Shown here piece by piece: positions 1 to 5,130 of a stretch of DNA of 5,130 bases. This stretch comes from DASPXK01 sp035637315. Lineage in GTDB: Bacteria; Chloroflexota; UBA6077; JACCZL01. The stretch covers positions 1 through 5,130 of the forward strand of contig DASPXK010000035.1 of NCBI GenBank assembly GCA_035637315.1, written 5' to 3'. Made by a program: the position numbers and the translations under genes. The stretch's first letter is position 1. The number at the start of each line of letters is the position of its first letter. The notes under the pieces were generated by a model. The model was not told the DNA's origin. It did not search any database and was given only the letters and a program-made list of their open reading frames with translations.

Positions 1-51
1 AGCTAACGATGACACACCCCAGGCGTCGCGGCAAGCGAGTTGTGGCCAAGG

Positions 52-91
52 CCCTCACCCCCTGCCCCCTCTCCCAAATTTGGGAGAGGGG
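52..91. repeat. REP/MITE-like palindromic repeat at the monooxygenase 3' end
   Basis: Bases 66-91 form a perfect 26-bp palindrome (arm CCCCTCTCCCAAA, AAATTT centre). It is preceded by a C-rich stretch, CCCTCACCCCCTG (about 52-64). This composition is typical of dispersed palindromic elements seen in many copies in high-GC genomes, notably Chloroflexota, which are often accidentally translated as SPKxGxGG or PLSQIWERG-like peptides. Here the minus-strand reading supplies the last codons and the TGA stop (55-57) of the monooxygenase. A transcript could fold it into a stable hairpin, but no T-run follows, so it is not a standard intrinsic terminator. Assignment to a repeat family rests on recalled pattern; only one copy lies in this window. 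Confidence 0.6.
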
Positions 92-1293
92 ATCATGTGC
101 CCCGTCAACGCGGCTGGGTCCTGGCCCCAGCCGGTGCCGCCCACGCCCCAGCCGCTGCTCGGATCGATCGCTTGGGCGTAGGCGTTTGGATCCCGGAACA
201 GATCGCCGTCCCAGATCCGCAGCGCCTGCTCGTGATTGGACTGCACGGCTACCACTGCGGCCGGGCGACGCTCCGCGTCGTACGTGGCGAGAGCGTGGTC
301 CAAGTCAGTGTTCGAGGCGCCGTCGAGCAGGCGCGGCGAGACCGCCTCCGCGAGCCGAGCGGCGCCGGTGATGGCCAGGCTCATCCCGGTCGCGCCGGCC
401 GGATGGGTGGCATGCGCGGAGTCGCCGACCAGTGCCACACCGGGAGCCCAGAATCGTTCGGCGAGGTGGCGCGCGAGGCGGTAGACGTGGGCGTCCGCCT
501 TTCCAAAGCGCAGTTGCTCCAACATCGGGAAGCGGCCGAGGACATAGTCGTGCAGGGCCGGGTCGGGTCGCTTGAGGAGATCACCGCGCTGGCCTAGGCG
601 CAGCGTCAGCAGGATCCGGAAGGCCTCGCGCGGCCGCGAGACCACGCACAGGGCGCCGATGTGGTCCAGGTGCCAATGCAGCGCGGCGGGCAACTCGGTC
701 CGGCCCTGGCCACCGATGATAACTTGCTCGTGGTTGTACGGGTGCTGCTCAGCGGCGATCCCCGCCGAGCGTCGGACCAAGGACTGCGAGCCGTCGCAGC
801 CGACCACGACGCGCCCACGGTGGAGCACGTTGCGGGTCACGCCGTGCGGTCGAAAGCGGACTCCCGACGCTCGCCCATCGGCATCCGTCTCGAGTGCCGT
901 CACCACGCCTCGCTCGCAACGCACGCTAGCCCATCGGCTGGCGCAGGCGAACAGAACGGCCTCGATCCGATCGTGTGGTACGGCGACCGTCCGCCCGGCG
1001 GGCCCGTCGTCGGCCGCCGGCAGGCGAAAGCGAGCGATCGGCCCGCGCCGGGCGTGGGTAACGCCCAGCTCGGTGATCGGCAGGGCGCCATCCGCGTGAA
1101 GCGCGCCCAGAACGCCCCACCGGTCCAGAATTCGAAGGGTGGGCGGGTGGAGTAGATCGCCACGTGTGCTGTGCACCTCGCGGCTGACCTTCTCCAGCAA
1201 CAGCGTCTCGACCCCGCGACTCCCAAGCGCGTTGGCGAGCGCGGCGCCAGCTACCGCGCCCCCGACTATGATGACGTCCGCATCCATGCTCAC
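55..1293 (-). CDS. FAD-dependent monooxygenase (PHBH/UbiH-like, PF01494 type)
   Basis: This is a single-component class A flavoprotein monooxygenase or NAD(P)/FAD-dependent oxidoreductase of 412 aa, close to the usual family length of about 380-420. The N-terminal FAD-binding Rossmann fold is at residues 7-35 (VIIVGGAVAGAALA, then a basic/acidic strand end LLLEK). The conserved RGD with LxPP follows at 44-51. The DG motif is VVVGCDGSQSLVR (162-174) and the GD motif is VGDSAHATHPAGATGM (289-304). All three nucleotide-binding motifs are intact, so an active cytosolic enzyme is expected. The substrate cannot be read from sequence; aromatic, polyprenyl or polyketide compounds are all possible for this family. 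The start is either GTG at 1293 or ATG at 1287, and neither has a strong Shine-Dalgarno, which suggests coupling to the upstream small gene ending 15 bases away. The last 12 residues (401-412, SPKFGRGG-type) are encoded by a palindromic repeat and are probably not native enzyme sequence. Confidence 0.9.
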   Translation of the reverse strand: MSMDADVIIVGGAVAGAALANALGSRGVETLLLEKVSREVHSTRGDLLHPPTLRILDRWGVLGALHADGALPITELGVTHARRGPIARFRLPAADDGPAGRTVAVPHDRIEAVLFACASRWASVRCERGVVTALETDADGRASGVRFRPHGVTRNVLHRGRVVVGCDGSQSLVRRSAGIAAEQHPYNHEQVIIGGQGRTELPAALHWHLDHIGALCVVSRPREAFRILLTLRLGQRGDLLKRPDPALHDYVLGRFPMLEQLRFGKADAHVYRLARHLAERFWAPGVALVGDSAHATHPAGATGMSLAITGAARLAEAVSPRLLDGASNTDLDHALATYDAERRPAAVVAVQSNHEQALRIWDGDLFRDPNAYAQAIDPSSGWGVGGTGWGQDPAALTGHMIPSPKFGRGGRG

Positions 1294-1308
1294 ACCAGGA
1301 CTGAGGAC

Positions 1309-1632
1309 TCACTTGGCTGGGCGGGCTGAGAAGGCCACCACCTCGCCCAGGTTGATCCAAGCGCGCTGGCCGCTCGCCGCCCAGGCGTCGGTGAACGTGC
1401 GGGTGGCGCTGGCCGCGACATCTTTCGCCAGCTGATCGGCGTAGGACTGGAGCAGTTCGGCGGTCAAGTCCTGGTCCAGGTGGTCGACGGCGCTCAGCAT
1501 GCCGCCATTTTTGAGTGAGAAGGTGACCTCGATGCGTCGGCCCTGGTCTCGAACCATTCCGAACGCCGGGCGTGGCGGCCCAAGCTCGGGTGCGGCTGAT
1601 CCCTTGGCCCGGCTGATCGATTCTTTCTTCAT
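1309..1632 (-). CDS. small protein of unknown function (107 aa)
   Basis: I do not recognise a family. The 107-aa soluble protein has no signal peptide or membrane segment. It begins with a basic, Pro/Ala-rich and probably disordered stretch (residues 1-27). A predicted strand follows around RRIEVTFSLKNGG (32-44), then an amphipathic helical region (about 51-85, DLTAELLQSYADQLAKDV) and a final strand AWINLGEVVAFSAR (91-104). A closing W(I/V)NLxxVxxF strand is common in small alpha/beta proteins of unknown function. The ATG at 1630-1632 is well supported by a perfect AGGAGG five bases upstream. Much longer readings extending to about 2208 run antisense through the Cys-ligase-like gene and are artefacts. 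The gene lies 15 bases upstream of the monooxygenase on the same strand, so the two are probably co-transcribed, but a functional link is inference only. Confidence 0.75.
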   Translation of the reverse strand: MKKESISRAKGSAAPELGPPRPAFGMVRDQGRRIEVTFSLKNGGMLSAVDHLDQDLTAELLQSYADQLAKDVAASATRTFTDAWAASGQRAWINLGEVVAFSARPAK

Positions 1633-1637
1633 AGCGT

Positions 1638-1643
1638 CCTCCT
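1638..1643 (-). promoter_or_regulatory. ribosome binding site AGGAGG
   Basis: Read on the minus strand this is a perfect AGGAGG Shine-Dalgarno with a five-base spacer to the ATG at 1632. It decides the start of the 107-aa protein over the longer upstream in-frame possibilities. Confidence 0.8.
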
Positions 1644-1769
1644 GGAGTGTGAGCGCCCGTCGGTCGAGCCGTTGGCCCGACCCGGCGGACAACCGATGCC
1701 ATCGCCTGAGAGAACGGTAGCATGCCTCCCGCTGGGGGCCCAAACGGCCACACGGCTCCATTGAGCGCA

Positions 1770-1775
1770 TACAAT
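1770..1775 (+). promoter_or_regulatory. candidate -10 box TACAAT for the Cys-ligase-like gene
   Basis: TACAAT differs from the TATAAT consensus by one base and is one of the few AT-rich hexamers in this GC-rich gap. A start site about seven bases downstream would give a short leader of roughly 28 bases before the GTG at 1810. There is no recognisable -35 hexamer at 16-18 bases spacing, so this is weak. It overlaps the alternative ATG at 1774, which, if the box is real, could not be the translation start of that transcript. Confidence 0.22.
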
Positions 1776-1796
1776 GACCGAGCGGCCAGTCTGGAC

Positions 1797-1805
1797 AAGG
1801 GGTGA
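1797..1805 (+). promoter_or_regulatory. ribosome binding site AAGGGGTGA deciding the GTG start
   Basis: AAGGGGTGA closely matches the anti-Shine-Dalgarno complement AAGGAGGTGA. The purine core AAGGGG ends seven bases before GTG at 1810. The alternative ATG at 1774 has no comparable site in front of it. Confidence 0.55.
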
Positions 1806-1809
1806 GCGG

Positions 1810-3036
1810 GTGGCGCTTCGGCTGTACAACACATTGAGCCGGATGGCCGAGCCGTTTCGGCCGACCGGCGACGAGGTTCGGATGTACGTCTGCGGGGTGA
1901 CGCCGTATGACACGACGCACCTCGGCCACGCGTTTTGTTACGTCGTGTTCGACGTCTTGAGCCGATACCTCCACTTCCTGGGCCACCGCGTCCGTTACAT
2001 CCAGAACATCACGGACATCGACAACGATATCCTTCGGCGCGCGAGGGAGCTCGGCGAGCGGTGGGATGAGCTGGGCAACCGCTACGTGGAGGTCCACCAG
2101 CGCTCGCTCGACGCGCTCGGCGTCGAGCGGCCCGAGCGGTACCCACGGGCGACGGAAGAGATCCCGACGATGGTCGACATGATCCAGACACTCATCGAAC
2201 GCGGCCACGCGTATCAGGCGCAGGGCAACGTGTACTTTCGGGTGGCCTCTGATCCAGAGTTCGGCAAGCTGAGCCGCCTCGGCCCCGACCAGATGGCAGA
2301 CCGGCTGGCCGAGGCCGGCGACTCGGCAGACGATCCGCGTAAGGAACAGCCGCTCGACTTCTTATTGTGGCAGGCCGCAGGGCCTGGCGAGCCGAGCTGG
2401 CCGAGCCCGTGGGGACCCGGGCGGCCGGGTTGGCACATAGAATGCTCGGCGATGTCCATTCGTTACCTGGGCGAAGCGCTCGACATCCACGGCGGGGGCA
2501 GCGACCTGGTGTATCCGCACCACGAGTGTGAGATCGCCCAATCCGAGAGCTGGAGCGGACGGCGGCCGTTCGTTCGGTTCTGGATGCACGTCGGGATGCT
2601 GCGGATGGACGGCCAGAAGATGAGCAAGTCGCTAGGTAACATGGTCTTCGTCGAGTCGCTGCTCACCCGCCACAGCGCTGAGGCTGTGCGCCTGTATCTG
2701 CTAAGCGTCCACTACCGGGGCGTGCTCGAGTATGACGAGGCCGCTCTGGCCGCGGCCGAGCGCCAGGTCGAGCGTCTGCGTTACGCCGCGACTCTAGCGG
2801 CCGGGCCAGCCGCCGGCTCGGCGACTGCGCCCCTGGTAGCAGCCGAGCACCGAGCCCGTTTTCTGTCGGCGCTGGACGACGACCTGGACACACCGGCCGC
2901 GATCACCGCGCTGCGGAATCTGGCCGACGCGATCCTCGGCGCCCGCGACCGAGGCCAGCCGGTCGGCCCGGCTCAAGCCGAGCTCTGCGAGCTGGCTAGC
3001 ATCCTGGGACTGAGGCTGGACCCCCCCGCCTCGTAG
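1810..3036 (+). CDS. cysteinyl-tRNA synthetase-like ligase, MshC-sized (no C-terminal anticodon domain)
   Basis: This is a class I aminoacyl-tRNA synthetase-fold enzyme that activates cysteine with ATP. Numbered from GTG at 1810 (408 aa), it has THLGH (HIGH motif, 36-40) and KMSKSLGN (270-277). The zinc/cysteine site is Cys28, Cys212, His237 and Glu241, with Thr68 and Trp208 matching the cysteine pocket of E. coli CysS. Cys28 has exactly the E. coli number, which supports the GTG start; ATG at 1774 would add 12 residues. The protein ends after the DALR-like helical bundle (DDDLDTPAA, about 356-364) and lacks the last 50-60 residues used for anticodon reading. Full CysRS is about 460 aa and MshC about 412. 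TPYDTTHLGHA and DLDTP are MshC-like, whereas GGGSD with HHECE, including the zinc Glu that MshC lacks, is CysRS-like. It could therefore charge tRNA-Cys or join cysteine to an amino sugar or other small amine; the acceptor is not decided. Annotation pipelines would likely call it cysS. Confidence 0.88.
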   Translation: MALRLYNTLSRMAEPFRPTGDEVRMYVCGVTPYDTTHLGHAFCYVVFDVLSRYLHFLGHRVRYIQNITDIDNDILRRARELGERWDELGNRYVEVHQRSLDALGVERPERYPRATEEIPTMVDMIQTLIERGHAYQAQGNVYFRVASDPEFGKLSRLGPDQMADRLAEAGDSADDPRKEQPLDFLLWQAAGPGEPSWPSPWGPGRPGWHIECSAMSIRYLGEALDIHGGGSDLVYPHHECEIAQSESWSGRRPFVRFWMHVGMLRMDGQKMSKSLGNMVFVESLLTRHSAEAVRLYLLSVHYRGVLEYDEAALAAAERQVERLRYAATLAAGPAAGSATAPLVAAEHRARFLSALDDDLDTPAAITALRNLADAILGARDRGQPVGPAQAELCELASILGLRLDPPAS

Positions 3037-3060
3037 GGGCACGGCATGCCGTGCCCCTAC
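3033..3060. repeat. perfect 28-bp palindrome between convergent genes, containing both stop codons
   Basis: The arm GTAGGGGCACGGCA is followed immediately by its exact reverse complement, with no loop bases. It fills the whole 20-base gap between the Cys-ligase-like gene and lysC and extends into both: the TAG at 3034-3036 (plus) and the TAG at 3057-3059 (minus) are the same symmetric bases. The core GGCACGGCATGCCGTGCC resembles a dispersed palindrome I recall from high-GC genomes, so a REP-like mobile repeat is likely. As RNA it would form a strong hairpin in either direction and may act as a bidirectional, T-tract-less transcription stop or RNA 3'-end stabiliser; that role is inferred. Confidence 0.7.
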
Positions 3061-4307
3061 TGGTCTAGTTCGAAGGCGGTGTGGAGCGCTTTGAGCGCGG
3101 TCTCCACCTGGCAATCGTCGATGATGCAGGTGATGCGGATGTCAGAGGTGGTGATCATCTCGATATTGACGTTCGCCTTTGCCAGGGCACCGAACATCTT
3201 GGCCGCGTAGCCCGGGGCGCTCTGCATTCCGGTCCCGATCACTGAGACTTTGGCGAGATCGGCGGCGTGGTCCAGTCCAGCGGCGCCGATCGTGGGGACG
3301 AGCTTCTGGACCAGCTCCAACGCCTGGACTCGATCGGCTCGGGACACGGTAAACGATAGATCGGTCTTGCCGTCGAGACCGGCGTTCTGCACGATGGTGT
3401 CGACGCTGATGGCGGCGTCGGCAAGCGGCGAGAAGATCGCGTAGGCCAGGCCCGGGCGGTCGGGGACCCCCACGATCGTGATCTTGGCGACGTCGACATC
3501 GTGCGCGACGCCGCGCACGTGCTTGCGGACTTCCACCTGCTCGACCCGATGGATCAGGGTGCCTGGCGCGTCGGAGAAGCTCGAGCGCACCAGGATCGGC
3601 ACGCCGTGCAGCTCGCCCAGCTCGACCGCGCGAGGATGCATCACACGCGCCCCGAGCTGAGCGAATTCTAACATCTCCTCATACGAGATCTCGTCCAGCT
3701 TGTGGGCCGCCGGCACCAGTCGCGGGTCGGCCGAGTAGATGCCCTCGACATCGGTATGGATCTCACATCGTTCGGCCCCGAGCGCCGCCGCCAGCGCGAC
3801 GGCGGTCGTGTCCGAGCCTCCACGGCCGAGCGTGGTCACGTCCTCGTCTTCGGTGACACCCTGGAAGCCGGCCACGATGGGGACCCGCCCGGCCGCTAGC
3901 TCGCGACGGATCCGGTCGGGCCGGACGTCGGTGATCCGCGCGCGTGTGAACAGGCGGTTGGTCCGGATGCCGGCCTGGCCCGCTGTCAGCGACACGGCCG
4001 CATGGCCGAGATCGGCCAGCGCCATCGCCATCAGGCTGGCGGAGACCTGCTCGCCGGTCGACAGCAGGTGGTCAAGCTCGCGCTCGCCAGGGTCGCGGGC
4101 GACCTGGCGGGCGAGCGCGATGAGCTGGTCAGTGGCGTCCCCCATCGCCGAGACCACGACCACGACGCCATGCCCAGCCTCGAGCGTCGAAGCTACCGTT
4201 CGAGCGGCGCGTCGAATCCGCGCGGCGTCGCCAACCGACGTCCCGCCGTACTTCTGGACCACGAGCTTGGCCTCGAGCGGAGCGAGGGGTCGCGAGTCAG
4301 TCGCCAC
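3057..4307 (-). CDS. lysC: aspartate kinase (aspartokinase), catalytic plus two ACT domains
   Basis: LysC phosphorylates L-aspartate to 4-aspartyl phosphate with ATP, the first step to lysine, threonine, methionine and isoleucine, in the cytosol. At 416 aa it has the usual length for a monofunctional class II enzyme. The amino-acid kinase domain shows KYGGTSVG (19-26), STGE (83-86), TTLGRGGSDTTAV (158-170), HTDVEGIYSADPR (184-196) and MHPRAVE (223-229). The two C-terminal ACT domains are ITIVGVPDRPGLAYAIF (276-292, with VDTIVQN after) and VSVIGTGMQSAPGYAAKMF (354-372, with ITTSDIRITCIID). Feedback inhibition by lysine and/or threonine is therefore expected. No homoserine dehydrogenase domain is fused. 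It starts at GTG 4305-4307 with GGAG nine bases upstream and overlaps the end of thrB by 11 bases, indicating translational coupling. Its TAG stop is inside the palindrome shared with the convergent gene. An internal start for a separate regulatory beta subunit was not evident. Confidence 0.96.
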   Translation of the reverse strand: MATDSRPLAPLEAKLVVQKYGGTSVGDAARIRRAARTVASTLEAGHGVVVVVSAMGDATDQLIALARQVARDPGERELDHLLSTGEQVSASLMAMALADLGHAAVSLTAGQAGIRTNRLFTRARITDVRPDRIRRELAAGRVPIVAGFQGVTEDEDVTTLGRGGSDTTAVALAAALGAERCEIHTDVEGIYSADPRLVPAAHKLDEISYEEMLEFAQLGARVMHPRAVELGELHGVPILVRSSFSDAPGTLIHRVEQVEVRKHVRGVAHDVDVAKITIVGVPDRPGLAYAIFSPLADAAISVDTIVQNAGLDGKTDLSFTVSRADRVQALELVQKLVPTIGAAGLDHAADLAKVSVIGTGMQSAPGYAAKMFGALAKANVNIEMITTSDIRITCIIDDCQVETALKALHTAFELDQ

Positions 4308-5130
4308 TTACCGTCGCTCCCTGCTCGGCGATTCCCGAGCGCATCACTCGTCCGCCGATCCGCTCGGCCACGGCAGTCTTCTCGAACGCCGCCGCCACGG
4401 CCTCTCCCTGACCCGGGTCGACGAGCGCGAGAATCGACGAGCCAGCTCCCGAAAGGAAGGCCCCATACGCGCCGGCCTGCAACGCGGCTTTGAAGAACCT
4501 TGGCATGGCCGGAAACTGTCGCGCGCGCGGAAGCTGGTGCAGCGCGTCCTCGGTGGCCGTTCGTAGTAGGTCCATACGGCCGGCGCACAGCGACGCCACG
4601 AGCATCGCTGCACGCCCGATGTTGTAGACGGCGTCGCCCAGCGGAACTTCCGCCGGCAGCAATTGGCGCGCACGCTGAGTGTCCATCGGAAAGTTCGGCA
4701 CGTACAGGACGGCCGCCAGCGGCGCCGCGACGGCGATGCCGCAATACCGAATCCTGCCCTCGGCCGCCACACAGACCTGGACACCGCCGAGCAGACAGGC
4801 CGCGATGTTGTCGGGATGCCCCTCCAGCTGGGCCCCGATCTCCAGCAGCTCATCGCGACTGAGCGGATCGCCAAGCAGTCGATTGCCGAGGAGGAGGCCG
4901 CTGGCGCGGGCGGCGCTACTGCTTCCGAGGCCACGAGCCGGCGGGATCCGATTTTCACAGCGCAGACGAAGAGGCGGCGTCCGCTCACCGCGCAGCTCGA
5001 ACACGCGCGCCAGGGCCCGGTACACTTCGTTCGACTCGTCGGTCGGCAGCTCCGCCTCCCCTTCACCGACCACGCTGACTTCGAGATTGGGGGTCGGCTC
5101 GAGGTGCACGACGTTGACCAGGTCGAGCGC
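4297..5130 (-). CDS. thrB: homoserine kinase (5' end cut by window edge)
   Basis: ThrB phosphorylates L-homoserine to O-phosphohomoserine, the substrate of threonine synthase, in the cytosol. The visible 277 residues are open to the right edge and begin ALDLVNVVHLEP. This is the segment just after the usual PxSxxNxGPGFD N-terminus, so about 20-30 residues and the start lie outside the window; the apparent GTG start near 5109 is internal. GHMP-kinase motif 2 is present as PPARGLGSSSAA (ATP-phosphate loop). It is followed by EGHPDNIAACLLGG, which is characteristic of homoserine kinases, and the C-terminal GHMP motif AFLSGAGSSILAL. The latter has SS where PS/PT is common, a conservative variation. 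The gene reads into lysC with an 11-base overlap, so the two are one operon of the threonine/aspartate pathway; hom and thrC would be natural upstream neighbours but are not seen. Confidence 0.95.
   Translation of the reverse strand, partial: ALDLVNVVHLEPTPNLEVSVVGEGEAELPTDESNEVYRALARVFELRGERTPPLRLRCENRIPPARGLGSSSAARASGLLLGNRLLGDPLSRDELLEIGAQLEGHPDNIAACLLGGVQVCVAAEGRIRYCGIAVAAPLAAVLYVPNFPMDTQRARQLLPAEVPLGDAVYNIGRAAMLVASLCAGRMDLLRTATEDALHQLPRARQFPAMPRFFKAALQAGAYGAFLSGAGSSILALVDPGQGEAVAAAFEKTAVAERIGGRVMRSGIAEQGATVSGD

Larger units (their letters stand above)
1633..1809. other. divergent intergenic region (likely promoters for both directions)
   Basis: About 177 bases separate the starts of two divergently transcribed genes, so promoters for both are expected here. 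I could not find a convincing -35/-10 pair on either strand. The best single element is TACAAT at 1770-1775 on the plus strand. A weak minus-strand possibility is TTGGGC (near 1741) with TACCGT about 18 bases on. No riboswitch, T-box leader or tRNA-like fold was recognised. A T-box would be plausible upstream of a Cys enzyme, but the space is short and no TGGNACCGCG-like motif is visible. Confidence 0.5.

Noticed and set aside
1..51. Possible gene fragment at the left edge
   Set aside because: No conserved motif or supported start or stop; too short to interpret.
40..597. 185-aa plus-strand open frame opposite the monooxygenase
   Set aside because: Antisense shadow beginning in the palindromic repeat, with no domain signal.
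1761..1766. TTGAGC as the -35 box for TACAAT
   Set aside because: Only three bases separate the two hexamers, far too few for a sigma-70 promoter.
926..1834. 302-aa minus-strand open frame
   Set aside because: It is out of frame with both supported minus-strand genes, rich in Arg/Pro/Gly low-complexity residues, and has no recognisable domain; typical GC-rich shadow frame.
1309..2208. Long minus-strand reading of 299 aa extending upstream of the 107-aa protein
   Set aside because: It runs antisense through the conserved Cys-ligase-like gene, and the perfect AGGAGG before ATG 1632 marks the real start.
3021..3027. Run of seven C near the end of the Cys-ligase-like gene as a frameshift or sequencing error that removed the C-terminal domain
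   Set aside because: Only a few bases separate it from the palindrome and the convergent lysC stop, so no downstream remnant of the missing domain can exist here.
3033..3060. Classical Rho-independent terminator
   Set aside because: The hairpin is strong, but no T-run follows on either strand, so it is listed as a palindromic repeat instead.
3525..3550. Internal GTG start for a separate aspartokinase beta (regulatory) subunit
   Set aside because: Such internal starts exist in some lysC genes, but no convincing Shine-Dalgarno or Met start is visible before the ACT domains.
3739..4566. 275-aa plus-strand open frame opposite lysC/thrB
   Set aside because: Ser/Arg/Ala-rich antisense shadow of two clearly conserved genes.

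Overview
The window is high-GC bacterial DNA with tightly packed genes. It looks like ordinary chromosome from a high-GC, non-enteric lineage. A GC-rich palindrome family of the CTCTCCC...GGGAGAG type, and a second one of the GGCACGGCATGCCGTGCC type, would fit Chloroflexota (Thermomicrobia-like or uncultivated relatives). That placement is an inference from repeat style and protein flavour, and no taxonomic marker is present. There is no rRNA, tRNA, CRISPR array, transposase or phage gene.

Layout. On the left, a minus-strand pair holds a 107-aa protein of unknown function (1309-1632, strong ribosome binding site) followed 15 bases later by a PHBH/UbiH-type FAD-dependent monooxygenase (55-1293). 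The last dozen codons of the monooxygenase come from a palindromic repeat. A divergent gap of about 180 bases (1633-1809) separates this pair from a plus-strand gene (1810-3036) for a short cysteinyl-tRNA synthetase-like ligase. That ligase keeps the full catalytic core but lacks the C-terminal anticodon-recognition domain, so it resembles the mycothiol enzyme MshC in size and in its TPYDxTHLGHA motif. Converging on it from the right is a minus-strand amino-acid operon: homoserine kinase thrB (4297 to beyond the right edge, N-terminus missing) overlapping by 11 bases with aspartokinase lysC (3057-4307).

How the genes work together. LysC catalyses the first step of the aspartate pathway (Lys/Thr/Met/Ile) and ThrB the phosphorylation that commits homoserine to threonine, so the right half is a threonine/aspartate-family operon, probably continuing upstream outside the window. 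The Cys-ligase-like gene is separately transcribed. The monooxygenase and its small partner are probably co-transcribed, with unknown substrate and role.

The most distinctive structures are two perfect palindromes, at 66-91 and 3033-3060. Both sit at CDS 3' ends. The second contains the stop codons of both convergent genes, and the first is translated as the tail of the monooxygenase. I see no convincing new multi-gene system. The best leads are the truncated CysRS/MshC-like enzyme and the stop-codon-associated palindromes.
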